DNA of 64,000 nucleotides from Persicaria tinctoria (Eukaryota > Streptophyta > Magnoliopsida > Caryophyllales > Polygonaceae): NCBI GenBank assembly GCA_037127255.1, contig JBANSL010000003.1:47865814-47929813 (forward strand). Reading direction: 5' to 3'. Positions 55,629 to 64,000 of the stretch are shown in pieces; within the stretch, counting starts at the first letter, position 1; each line of letters starts with the position of its first letter. Both the position numbers and the translations under genes were made by a program. Under the pieces are notes generated by a model. The model was not told the DNA's origin and ran no database searches. It saw only the letters and a program-made list of their open reading frames with translations.

Positions 55629-55880
55629 ACCGCATATGTTGGCGGTGGGTGACATGTCCGGTCTGGTCCGGACACTAACCCCCAAATATGCGCCATCCAA
55701 GACCCACCGTCAACTTATGCGGTGGGTGTGGATTGTGGAAACGGAACATGATAGGCCACCGCAATGTTTGGCGGTGGGCCTGTATACTCCTCGACCCACC
55801 GCAAAGTATGGCGGTGGCAACCGTCAACCTATGCGGTAGACTCGTTGCCTGTCATTAAATCCACCGTCAACCTATGCGGT
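55629..55880. repeat. Six 18-bp ACCG-N10-CGGT dyads
   Basis: Imperfect palindromes at 55629-55646, 55706-55723, 55758-55775, 55798-55815, 55820-55837 and 55863-55880, all 18 bp. Examples are ACCGCAATGTTTGGCGGT and ACCGTCAACCTATGCGGT. A GTCCGGTCTGGTCCGGAC dyad is at about 55656-55673. Arms are conserved and centres vary. The same type of 18-bp dyad (ACCRCATACC...GCGGT) is at 34071-34138, upstream of the MULE. Confidence 0.85.
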
Positions 55881-55936
55881 GATTAGTGGTGAAAATAGTA
55901 AAAATTAGTGGTGAAAATATTATCACCCGTTGGAAA

Positions 55937-56250
55937 AACTACTAAAAAACAGGAAATAGCTACAGATTTTTAGCCATGAATGTCAGTCGACGCTGTTTTG
56001 GTTGCCAATAGCAATGACATTGGCCACGACTGTTCTTGACCGTGGCTATTTTCGTGATTGGTGGTTAGCCAAGAATGCCACATCATCAAATCTGTTGCTA
56101 ATAGCAACAAACGCAATGCCCGTGGCTGATTTAGTGGCTGAGGAATTGGATGATCGTAGTGATTATCCACGACATTAGCTACGAATTCTTATTTTGTGGC
56201 TGTATTCGATGCTGATTGGCAACAACATCAACCTCGTGGCTAAATCCATG
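55937..56250. repeat. CACTA subterminal repeats
   Basis: Short GTGGCTA / TAGCCAC words recur in both orientations (for example near 55972, 56031, 56085, 56121, 56198 and 56235). Subterminal motif repeats of this kind bind the element-encoded accessory protein in En/Spm-type transposons. Confidence 0.65.
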
Positions 56251-57146
56251 GTTATTCAGCATCATAAATTCGACGATAGAATGGACACGAGGTGAGTGGG
56301 CTTGGATCGGTTATTGTAGGTGGGTTGGACATGGAGTGAGTGGGCTTGAATCGTAGCTGAATCCATGGCCAACAAAAAGAACAAATGTTTCGGGCTCGGC
56401 ATGGATCAATAGCTCATTAGAAATGATGGGCCCAATTACCTTATTAGCTCGTAGGAAGAGATGTGGATATAGCAACGATTGTATCCGTGGAAAAATCTGT
56501 TGCTATTACGGATGAGGTCAACTTTAATGTGCATTGTCCTTCACCTGGCTTCTAGTGGTTGGGTGCATTAAGTGGGGCCGGCCCACATATTTGTCTTCTA
56601 GCTTCGGTGAATTGAACATGACCATTTGCAATTCGAAGAGAAGGACACGGTGACTTGCTTCTCTCAGCTGTTTAACCTGTAGTACGAGGTAAGTATATAA
56701 TTTAAGTTGCCTTAATTAACTTACATATTACATTATATTACTCTTTTTGAACTTAATTTCTGGAGTATATATTGATTATATATATGTGTGGCTAATAATA
56801 TATAATGAATTTTACGTTATTACAACGAATTAGGAAATGGGTTTGAGTTTTAATTGGAAAAATTAAAAAATGTTTATATATGTGATGTAATTTTAAAATT
56901 TGATGGAAATTGCATTTTTATGATATCAATTTACAATTTTATTGAATATTATGTATATAGTTATTTGAAAGTGGGTTTTTGTAAATGTTTATATGTAAAT
57001 ATGGGTGATGAAAAAAAAATTGGTTGCATGGAAAATTTAGGAATGTTGAATTTGTAATGTGTACTTATAATGAATTTGAAATTTAGGAATGTTCAATTTG
57101 TAATGTGTGTATATGTACCGTACAGATTGATTGAGAATTTGATAAA

Positions 57147-59896
57147 ATGGATGATCGTACATGGATGTATGACATGTACTTGTCGGATCGTGGAGGATTG
57201 AAGCCTGAATACTACGCAGGGGTTGATCAGTTTATAAATTTTGCTTGTAGTCAAGTGCATTACGTCGATGAAGGTAAGATAAAGTGTCCATGTTGGAAAT
57301 GTGTGAATTGCAAATTCGAGAAAGTAGATGTTTTGAAGGGGCATTTATATCATCGTGGGTTTATGTTCGGTTATCATCGTTGGACAGCAAATGGTGAAAC
57401 TATTGCACCTCCATACAATGAGCAAATGGTAGGGGGCAACCAATGGGCTATGTATGATCAGTTAAATGCAGAACAGAGGATGGTATTTGACATTACAGGG
57501 CCAAGCTTTGTTCCTCCGTCATGGTTTAGCCCATATATTAATGTCGACGATGTTCCGAATAATGGAGATGGTTTTGAATTCCATCCAGATGAAGAAGTTA
57601 ATAAGGTCGATGAAATGAGGGAAGATCCGGTAGCAACCGAGGAGGCTAATCTATTGTCCACACGGTTTACAGATGTGTTGAGAGCAGTTGATGAACCTGT
57701 GTTTCCTGGGTGTACTACACAATTGTCTTTTCTGAGCCGACTTATGAGCTTGAAGTGTGAACATAATGTTCCTCAAAGTCTTCGTGCAATTGTACGATGA
57801 AGTGCTACCTCATGACCAAAAGATTCCCACGAGTTACTATGAAACTGAGAAGATAGTTCAAAATTTGGGGCTACCGGTGGAAAGAATAGGAATGTGTCCC
57901 AACGGTTGTATGTTTTATTGGAAGAGTGATGCAAATCAAGAATCATGTAAGTGTTGTGGTCATGCAAGATATGTTGTTAGTGCTACAGGGAAGCGTCGGG
58001 AACAGAAGGTTTTATTCTTCTTGCCTTTAACTCCGAGGCTACAAAGACTATATGCTTCCAAGGTGACAACCAGCCAGATGACTTGGCATGCAAAACATGT
58101 AACATAGGAGGGAATTATGTGTCATCCTTTAGATGGAGCAGCATGGAAGAGGTTAGACATAAAGCATCCTGATTTTGCCTACGAGCCTCGTAATATTCGT
58201 TTGGGCTTATGCACGGATGGTTTTGTTACATTTAAGAACTCTGGTCAGAATTATTCATGTTGGCCCGTGATTGTCACTCCTTACAATCTTCCACCACATT
58301 TGTGCATGAGAACCGAGCACATGTTTCTGTCGTTGATACTGCCAGGCCCTCGAAACCCAAAGAAGTTGATTAACGTTTGCCTCCAACCTCTTATTGATGA
58401 GTTGATGCAGTTGTGGGATGTTGGTGTCATCACCTATGATTTCCCTACATATGCGATGTTGTCCGGATGGAGCACTGCCGGTCAGTTGGCTTGTCCGATT
58501 TGTATGGTAACAGGATTTGATGTTTTTTGCCTTCAACATGGACGGAAGGCTTGTTGGTTCAATTGTCATCGGAAATTCTTAGATCTTTCTCATCACTTCA
58601 ATAGAAATAAGAAGGACTTCTACAAAGGGCATGTGGAAACAACATTGCCACCTTCATTGCTATCGGGGGAGCAGATTTGGGAGCGGGTCCGTGATTTGCC
58701 AACGGTCATGGAGGATCCTTCCTTCCAGTGTGATGAGTATGGGGTTTCCCATAAGTGGATAAAGCAAAGCATTTTCTGGACACTTCCATATTGGAAGGGC
58801 CTTCTAATTCGACACAATCTCGATGTTATGCACATTGAGAAAAATGTGTTTGACAATGTTTTCAACACTGTCATGGATATCCCTGGGAAGACAAAGGATA
58901 AGTTGAATGCCCGGAAGGACCTTCGCCTATATTGTAATCGACCTGATTTGGAGGTAGATGATGACTACAAGGGTGCAAAACCTAAAGCAATATATACATT
59001 GGCAAGAGAGGCGAAGAGAAAGGTGGGTCAATGGTTGAGGACCGTTAAATTTCCTGATGGTTATGCTTCTAATATTGGAAGATGTGTTCAGAGTGACGAC
59101 TGTAGCCTCAGAGGGATGAAGAGCCATGGTTGTCACGTGTTTATGGAGAGACTTCTGCCGATTTCTTTCAAAGAGTTATTTCATCCAACTGTATGGAGTC
59201 CTTTAACTGAGTTGAGTATCTTCTTCGAAATAATTTGTTAGTCGACATTATTTGTTTCTGTCATGAGCAGCTCATATTGATGATTCCCTTATTGGTCTGT
59301 AAGTTGGAGCGTATCTTCCCGCCATCATTTTTTGACTCAATGAAGCATCTCAATGTCCATTTTCCATATGAGGCCCTGATAGGTGGCCTAGTTCATTATC
59401 GATGGATGTATCTGTTCGAGGGACATCTATTCCAGTTGAAATGAAAGATCGTTCAAAAGACTAATGTGGAAGGGTCGATCGTGATGACATACTTACGGGA
59501 AGAGATAGCTTATTTCTCCATGCACTACTTCCCTTCGCATGTTCCATCAAGGTTGAGGAGACCAGCGAGAAACGACATCGTTGACGACGACGATTGTGCT
59601 TTCTCTATTTTCAATTATCCCGACAAGGGTAGTAGGAAGCAGAAAATACGGTGGTTGCCGGAAGAATACGAGTGGAGGGTCGCACACACATACGTGTTGC
59701 TCAAATGTCCGGAGGTGCAACCATACATTGAGGAAGGAAAAACATATATTTTATTTATGCTTATATATAAGTATATAAATATATTTATTTATCTTGCTCA
59801 ACTTTATTACGGTGTAGGATCTTTGAGACTGCCATGGGGGATAATGTTGGAGATGACCTCATTGAAAATGAATTCGTGAACTGGTTTAAGAATTAT
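57147..59896 (+). pseudogene. CACTA TNP2-type transposase
   Basis: MDDRTWMYDMYLSDRGGLKP begins a Transpos_assoc-like zinc domain (CPCWKCVNC). The TNP2 domain follows with LRLGLCTDG-type residues (IRLGLCTDGFVTF), SCWPVIVTPYNLPPHLCMRT, MLSGWSTAGQLACPICM and HNLDVMHIEKNVFDNVFNTV. A DUF4218-like part (ERIFPPSFFDSMKHL, FPYEALIGGLVHYRWMY) comes after. Breaks: a frameshift near 57775, an in-frame TAG at 58105-58107, a frameshift near 59235, and a stop at about 59442. It ends at a splice donor (TAT|GTAAG at 59896/59897). It once cut and joined DNA at element ends in the nucleus. Confidence 0.92.
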
Positions 59897-59981
59897 GTAA
59901 GTTTTATTACATTACCAAAATGCTTACATTAATTTGTTCATATGTTTAAGTTTCACAGATGTGTATAAATGTGTTCTGTAG

Positions 59982-60302
59982 GCCTTAGATAGAGGAAATG
60001 GAATTGGTCATGGAGATCTGTTGTGGAGTTTGGCATGGGGTCCTAACGTGAAAGCGATTTCTTGGCTAGCATACTTGTCCAATAGGTATAAGTTCCACAC
60101 TCTGCAACATGGTGCTGGGAAATCTAAAATGAACAGTGGGTTTTGTGTTCGAGGGTCCAACTAGGCGAGTCCTGAAACGGATTTTTTTTGTCTCCTCAAA
60201 AAAAATCATCGAGCTTGAGTACCCAAGTGCACTTGATCATCCGCTGAAAGTTGTCTTGTTCAGGTGCTGAAAGTTGTCCTGTTCAGGTGTCGATGGTTTG
60301 AT
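59982..60302 (+). pseudogene. TNP2 downstream exon (DUF4216-like)
   Basis: The acceptor TTCTGTAG at 59974-59981 opens ALDRGNGIGHGDLLWSLAWG, LSNRYKFHTLQHGAGKSKMN and SGFCVRGSN. IIELEYPSALDHPLKVVLFR and CRWFDP after a stop match the DUF4216 region found at the end of plant TNP2 proteins. A 24-bp tandem duplication (TGCTGAAAGTTGTCYTGTTC and following bases) lies at about 60243-60290. The exon runs straight into a Pro-rich frame without the usual end. Confidence 0.7.
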
Positions 60303-60890
60303 CCGACCTCTCCACCAGTTGCTTCCTCTCCAGGGACGACCGCTCCAATGGTCGCATCTCCTTCCAGGGCATCACCCCAGAGACATCAACCAACTGCACC
60401 CTCTCCATCGGTTAACCCTCCCACTGCGGCCAAACCGCTGGTACGCCCTTCTATTAGATCGTCGCCCCGAAAACTTTAACACAATGCCCCTCTCCACCCT
60501 TAACCCATGCGCCAACTCCACTGGTCAACCCACTGCCCCTACCACAACATCACCCCGAAGACCTCAACCCAGTTGCCCTCCCCACCGGTGACATCTCCTG
60601 CCGTTACACCGTCTCAACCCCTACTGAAAAATACCAACCCAAGGAAAAGACCTGCCCCCTCCTCACCGATGATGTCCCATTCCCCAGCGGTGAGCTCCGA
60701 ACCTTCTACGTTCGCCCAACCCAATCCCTCTCAACCTGGGGCCTCCACATCCTCGGCGGCAACTCTGCCGGCCGCCCAATCTCAAGTCGCGCTGGTGTCA
60801 GACAAAAATGAAGACGAGTCATCCTCAGGGACACAAAGACCAACTTCTGAAAACAAGGACAACTCGGCTGCCGTCGGAAGTGAGGAATGA
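60303..60890 (+). pseudogene. Proline/serine-rich N-terminus of a Transposase_24-type protein
   Basis: Successive frames (60264-60479 and 60507-60890) encode SPPVASSPGTTAPMVASPSR and PPVTSPAVTPSQPLLKNTNP with an acidic end SDKNEDESSSGTQRP. Low-complexity Pro/Ser/Thr stretches of this type precede the conserved domain of the second CACTA gene. A frameshift near 60480 breaks it. Confidence 0.6.
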
Positions 60891-61382
60891 TCCAGGTGGA
60901 ACAGAAAAGTTGCAATTCGGCTTGTTAATGGAACGTAAATGGGATGGAAGTTTCCCTTCTTACATTTTTTCGGTTTCTGAATTTCCAATTAAAAGTTCAA
61001 TGCTTGTTGAATGATCAATGTTAGGGTGCTACTGATCTGGGGTTATGTTTGTTTTCATGTGTTAGGGTGCTTCTGATTAAGGGCTATCTCTACTGATTAG
61101 GGGTTATAGTTGGTGTTGCTTGTCTATTTGTATTTATAAGAGTTGAAGTTTAAGTGTTCATCTGATGTTGTCTATATTTGTTTGTTGTCATGTGCTTCTG
61201 ATTAGGGCTTATGTGTTTCTATGTAAGTTTGGTGTCATCTGTTGAATGATCAAGTAACCTCTGTTGCTTATGTGTTAGGGTGCTTATGTAGTTAACATCT
61301 GTTGCTTTGGTTTGGTTTTGAAGTGTTAGGGTGCTTATGTTGTTATTTAGGTTTGGTTTTCATGTGTTAGTGTGTTATGTGT
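60891..61382. other. Intron-like spacer of the CACTA second gene
   Basis: T-rich sequence with several imperfect repeats of GTGTTAGGGTGCTTATG (60990-61380). No coding signal. It is interrupted at 61382 by the solo LTR. Confidence 0.5.
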
Positions 61383-62947
61383 TGTTGTAGATGGGAAATC
61401 AACCACAGATAAAATACCTCAATTCCCACTATGTAGATAGCGTAAGTCGGGATCGTTCCACTAGAGAGAGGACAACACTTTCTAGAGTAGTTCCTGTGAT
61501 CTAACAACACACAAAAATCAGTAGCAAAGGCGGTCGATATCGACTAGAGATGTCGATATCAAAGGGATGGTCGAGAGAAGTGATGAATGTCGAGTGATTG
61601 TTTATTTTCCAGCAGCAAAATAGAACAAAAAGCAAAGGATTTTAGGGATGTAAACAATATAAAAAGAACTTCCAAGGTCTAGGGATAACCACAACAACAA
61701 CCATGCATAAACCACACAAGAATCATAGAACAAAGATCATGTTTTTATCATCAAAAGATAGCTTTCGCATACTTCACAAATAGAGAATAGAGGCTTTCGC
61801 ATAAAATCTATTCGTTCTACCCTTTTCTTAATTAGATCCCTTTTACTTTCGTCAAAGATCTCTAATTACTATCCAAATTCATAATTAAATCCACTTTTGC
61901 TTCATAATCATAAACATGGAATTGTCCGCAACTTTCGCAAAGGATTTAAGCACAAGATAGATGATGATAAACTCATAAAAACATCATAGATTCAAGCTTT
62001 CATACATGGCTATTGTTGGGCTCACCCCAACCCTAGAAGATGAAGAACTACTCACACATAGCTATAGAAAACATGCTGAAAATTGAATTAAACATAATCT
62101 GAAATTGCAATTAAAATCAAACCTCAAAACCAATGTCAAAACCTTCAATAAAAACTCCAAACTTGCCGTCCCTTGCTGCTGTAAATTCAGCGTCTGTTTT
62201 TTGCCGTCAATTCAGCTGTATGATGGATGTGTAAAAAGTGATCCCTAATTAGCCTCTAATAGGCTTTATTTAAAGATAGAATTTCTAGACTTAATCTCCA
62301 AGGAAAAATAATAAAAATCTAACTAAGGAAATATAAAATATTCCAAGTCTATCTAACTAAAATATCCCCAAAAGGAATTAAATAGAAACCTTAATTAAAA
62401 AGCCCAAAATCAATTAAAACAGTCCGCCAGAAAATTCTGCTGGTGCGCAGATTCGCACAGGGTATCGACGCCGAGGTCTGGGTGTCGGCGTCGAGGTACC
62501 TGTTCGAATGCAGTAACTTCTGTTTTTCTCCAGCTTTTTGTCTCTGTCTTCAATCGCACTTTCTCGAGTCCTCGTTAATCCGATTGATGCATATGAATAT
62601 GCGTTGGAAAGTTCTTTTCAAGGACTACAAATCTCATGAAGGCTCCAGAACTTGAATCAAAGTGATGGATGGCGAAAATAAGGCTTTTCTCCAGATGCAC
62701 CCCTTTTTTCCTTTTGCTTTGCTTCTCCATTGCCTTCATGATTTTTCATTAAGCTCTAAAGTGCGTCAAAACTCTTCCAAATCACCTTCAAAACCTACAA
62801 AATCACACCAAAGCTTGTGTAGACTCCATATCTTGCAATATTAAACATAACTACACATTTTCCTTACTTTCCCAACATAAAAGCTAATAAAAGGACTTAG
62901 ATAGAATTAAAACATGATGTAAAATAAGACTAAATATGCGGACATCA
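61383..62947 (-). mobile_element. Solo Athila-type LTR, minus strand
   Basis: It begins TGTTGTAGATGGG and ends CGGACATCA (minus-strand start TGATGTCCG). It is flanked by 5-bp duplications TGTGT (61378-61382 and 62948-62952). No internal region, primer site or second LTR is present, which fits LTR-LTR recombination. It shares the CCTAGAAG and GGCTCACCCCAACC block with the other two LTRs of this family, but has fewer TCGA palindromes. Confidence 0.85.
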
Positions 62948-63089
62948 TGTGTTCATTCGGCTGATGCTAGCATAAATACTTGTATGATTGGATTCCTATT
63001 ATTCGCCATTTATTATGTTTGTTGAGCAAGTGACCAATGATAATACATCTCCTATTTTCTCTGTATGACCTAATGAAGATTCGATGAAA

Positions 63090-63205
63090 CCAATCCTGCA
63101 TTTGAAGTCCTGGCGCAGATTATTCATTCACATTTTGATGGTCCATACATACGTTGCAGTGATGTTCCTCGACTAAAAGTAGAGCTATGGTGGGAGATGT
63201 TCAAG
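63090..63205 (+). pseudogene. CACTA second gene, Transposase_24-type exon
   Basis: EVLAQIIHSHFDGPYIRCSD and LKVELWWEMFK match the start of the Transposase_24 region (hydrophobic-x-HFDGP and LWW-x-x-FK). It ends at a splice donor (CAAG|GTATAA). Confidence 0.75.
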
Positions 63206-63277
63206 GTATAAAACAATTACATAACTTGATACTTTTATTACTTTTATTTGACTGAATACATAATGTATATATACCAG

Positions 63278-63600
63278 CTGATTATTTCTCAATATGGTGA
63301 ACATCGGTGTACATGGGATGAAAACATATACCCAGATTCAGTCGTTAGCAAGGCTTTCAACACTAGGGGAGGGGACCACCTAAGGAACGTTTTCGGAAAG
63401 GCACACACGGGAAGAACAAAAAAAACCTACATGGTTAAAGCAAGTTATATGGGTGAAAATGTGGGAGGGATGGAGAAAGGAGGACAAGTTTCGACACCAA
63501 TCTGAAGTGAACAAGAAGAACAGAGCTATAGCAGCAGAGAAGGGCAGTCCAATTTTCAGTGGCGGTTCGGTTTCAACAATCGTAATCAAGGATCGGCTTG
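63278..63600 (+). pseudogene. CACTA second gene, next exon
   Basis: The acceptor ATATACCAG at 63269-63277 leads to GEHRCTWDENIYPDSVVSKA and GDHLRNVFGKAH. After an apparent frameshift in the A-run near 63420, WVKMWEGWRKEDKFRHQSEV and NKKNRAIAAEKGSPIFSGGS continue in another frame. W-x-x-x-DKF-x-x-S-x-x-NxxNR followed by a GGS block is the hallmark of this family. Confidence 0.8.
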
Positions 63601-63697
63601 TATGCACTATATGTCCTTTGTCCTCCTCTTGTTTTCCCTTTTATTGTCTATGCATTTTATTTACCTAGTTATATAAACAAATTTTCTTTTTTCACAG

Positions 63698-63796
63698 AAG
63701 GAGTTTGGAAAGGACCCCACACCAAAGCAAACCTTTGAAAGGTGTCACAAAAAAAGAGATGGTTCTTGGGCGGGCGCTCAATGCCAAAGAACTATG
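63698..63796 (+). pseudogene. CACTA second gene, third exon
   Basis: After the acceptor TTTTTTCACAG, KEFGKDPTPKQTFERCHKKR and DGSWAGAQCQ correspond to the L-G-x-x-P-x-x-x-E-x-F-x-x-TH-K segment of Transposase_24 proteins. It ends at a splice donor (TATG|GTAAC). The remaining exons lie beyond the window. Confidence 0.7.
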
Positions 63797-64000
63797 GTAA
63801 CTTCATTTTTAACCGACCCTTTATTTTCTCAATGCTTTTTGTTGTTTGATGTCCACAATATGAACTAGCCTTGTTGTTATTGCATTTCAAATCGTAGTGT
63901 TGTTGTCTATTACAAACCCAAATGATGGATCATTGGTGTTGTCCTATTTTTTTGTTGTGCACGTGTTTCATGTTTGGCTATAACTGGTATTGTCCTCTTT

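Larger units (their letters stand above)
55937..64000 (+). mobile_element. CACTA (En/Spm) DNA transposon, 3' end beyond window
   Basis: The left end AACTACTAAAAAACAGG resembles the CACTA terminus CACTACTAAAAAAC with its first base changed. Subterminal repeats follow, then a TNP2-type transposase pseudogene (57147-60300) and a Transposase_24-type gene (60303-60890 and 63090 on), the usual two-gene layout of plant CACTA elements. A solo LTR interrupts it at 61383. The right end is outside the window, so the 3-bp target duplication cannot be checked. Confidence 0.8.

Overview
This window is intergenic plant nuclear DNA made almost entirely of transposable elements nested inside one another. It suggests a eudicot, probably an asterid and possibly Lamiales, because an OTU-type MULE, CACTA, hAT and Stowaway elements, and Athila-like and TR-GAG-like gypsy elements occur together with plant-type introns. 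The taxon is inference only. I see no housekeeping gene, rRNA or functional tRNA. The only non-polyprotein candidate gene is a short B3-domain ORF on the minus strand near 33.6-33.9 kb.

Layout. 1-5.6 kb is non-coding, diverged repeat sequence with a Stowaway MITE. 5.64-18.09 kb looks like one long gypsy-type LTR, split by a complete minus-strand non-autonomous element (6602-16037, LTRs of 539 bp, target duplication ACCAC). That element carries 78-bp and 77-bp tandem arrays, a MITE and a hAT element. 18.1-19.4 kb is a minus-strand 3' gypsy remnant. 19.4-26.4 kb is a broken plus-strand gypsy gag-pol element. 26.4-27.9 kb is a minus-strand Athila-type LTR. 27.9-33.1 kb is AT-rich and holds two hAT elements (8-bp target duplications), a Stowaway MITE, an inverted repeat-motif region and an (AT)n tract.

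33.3-55.9 kb appears to be one dispersed unit: a minus-strand B3-like ORF divergent from a MULE transposase gene with a C-terminal OTU-like domain, with three clusters of short palindromes around them. The MULE has been split twice. The first split is a tandem array of three gag-only gypsy units (34.5-46.55 kb). Each unit encodes the same intact 583-residue protein, a collapsed gag-pol fusion. The second is an Athila-type copy (49.1-54.9 kb) that kept its 5' LTR and pol but lost gag and the 3' LTR.

55.94 kb to the end is a CACTA (En/Spm) element with degenerate TNP2 and Transposase_24-type genes. It is interrupted by a minus-strand solo Athila-type LTR (61383-62947, target duplication TGTGT).

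In function, most transposase and pol reading frames are dead, with stops, frameshifts and lost catalytic residues. The reading frames that remain intact are the three gag-only ORFs and the B3-like ORF. The most unusual signals are the tandem collapsed-polyprotein array, the palindrome clusters around the B3/MULE unit, TCGA-type palindromes shared by two unrelated retrotransposon lineages, and tRNA-like segments inside three hAT elements.
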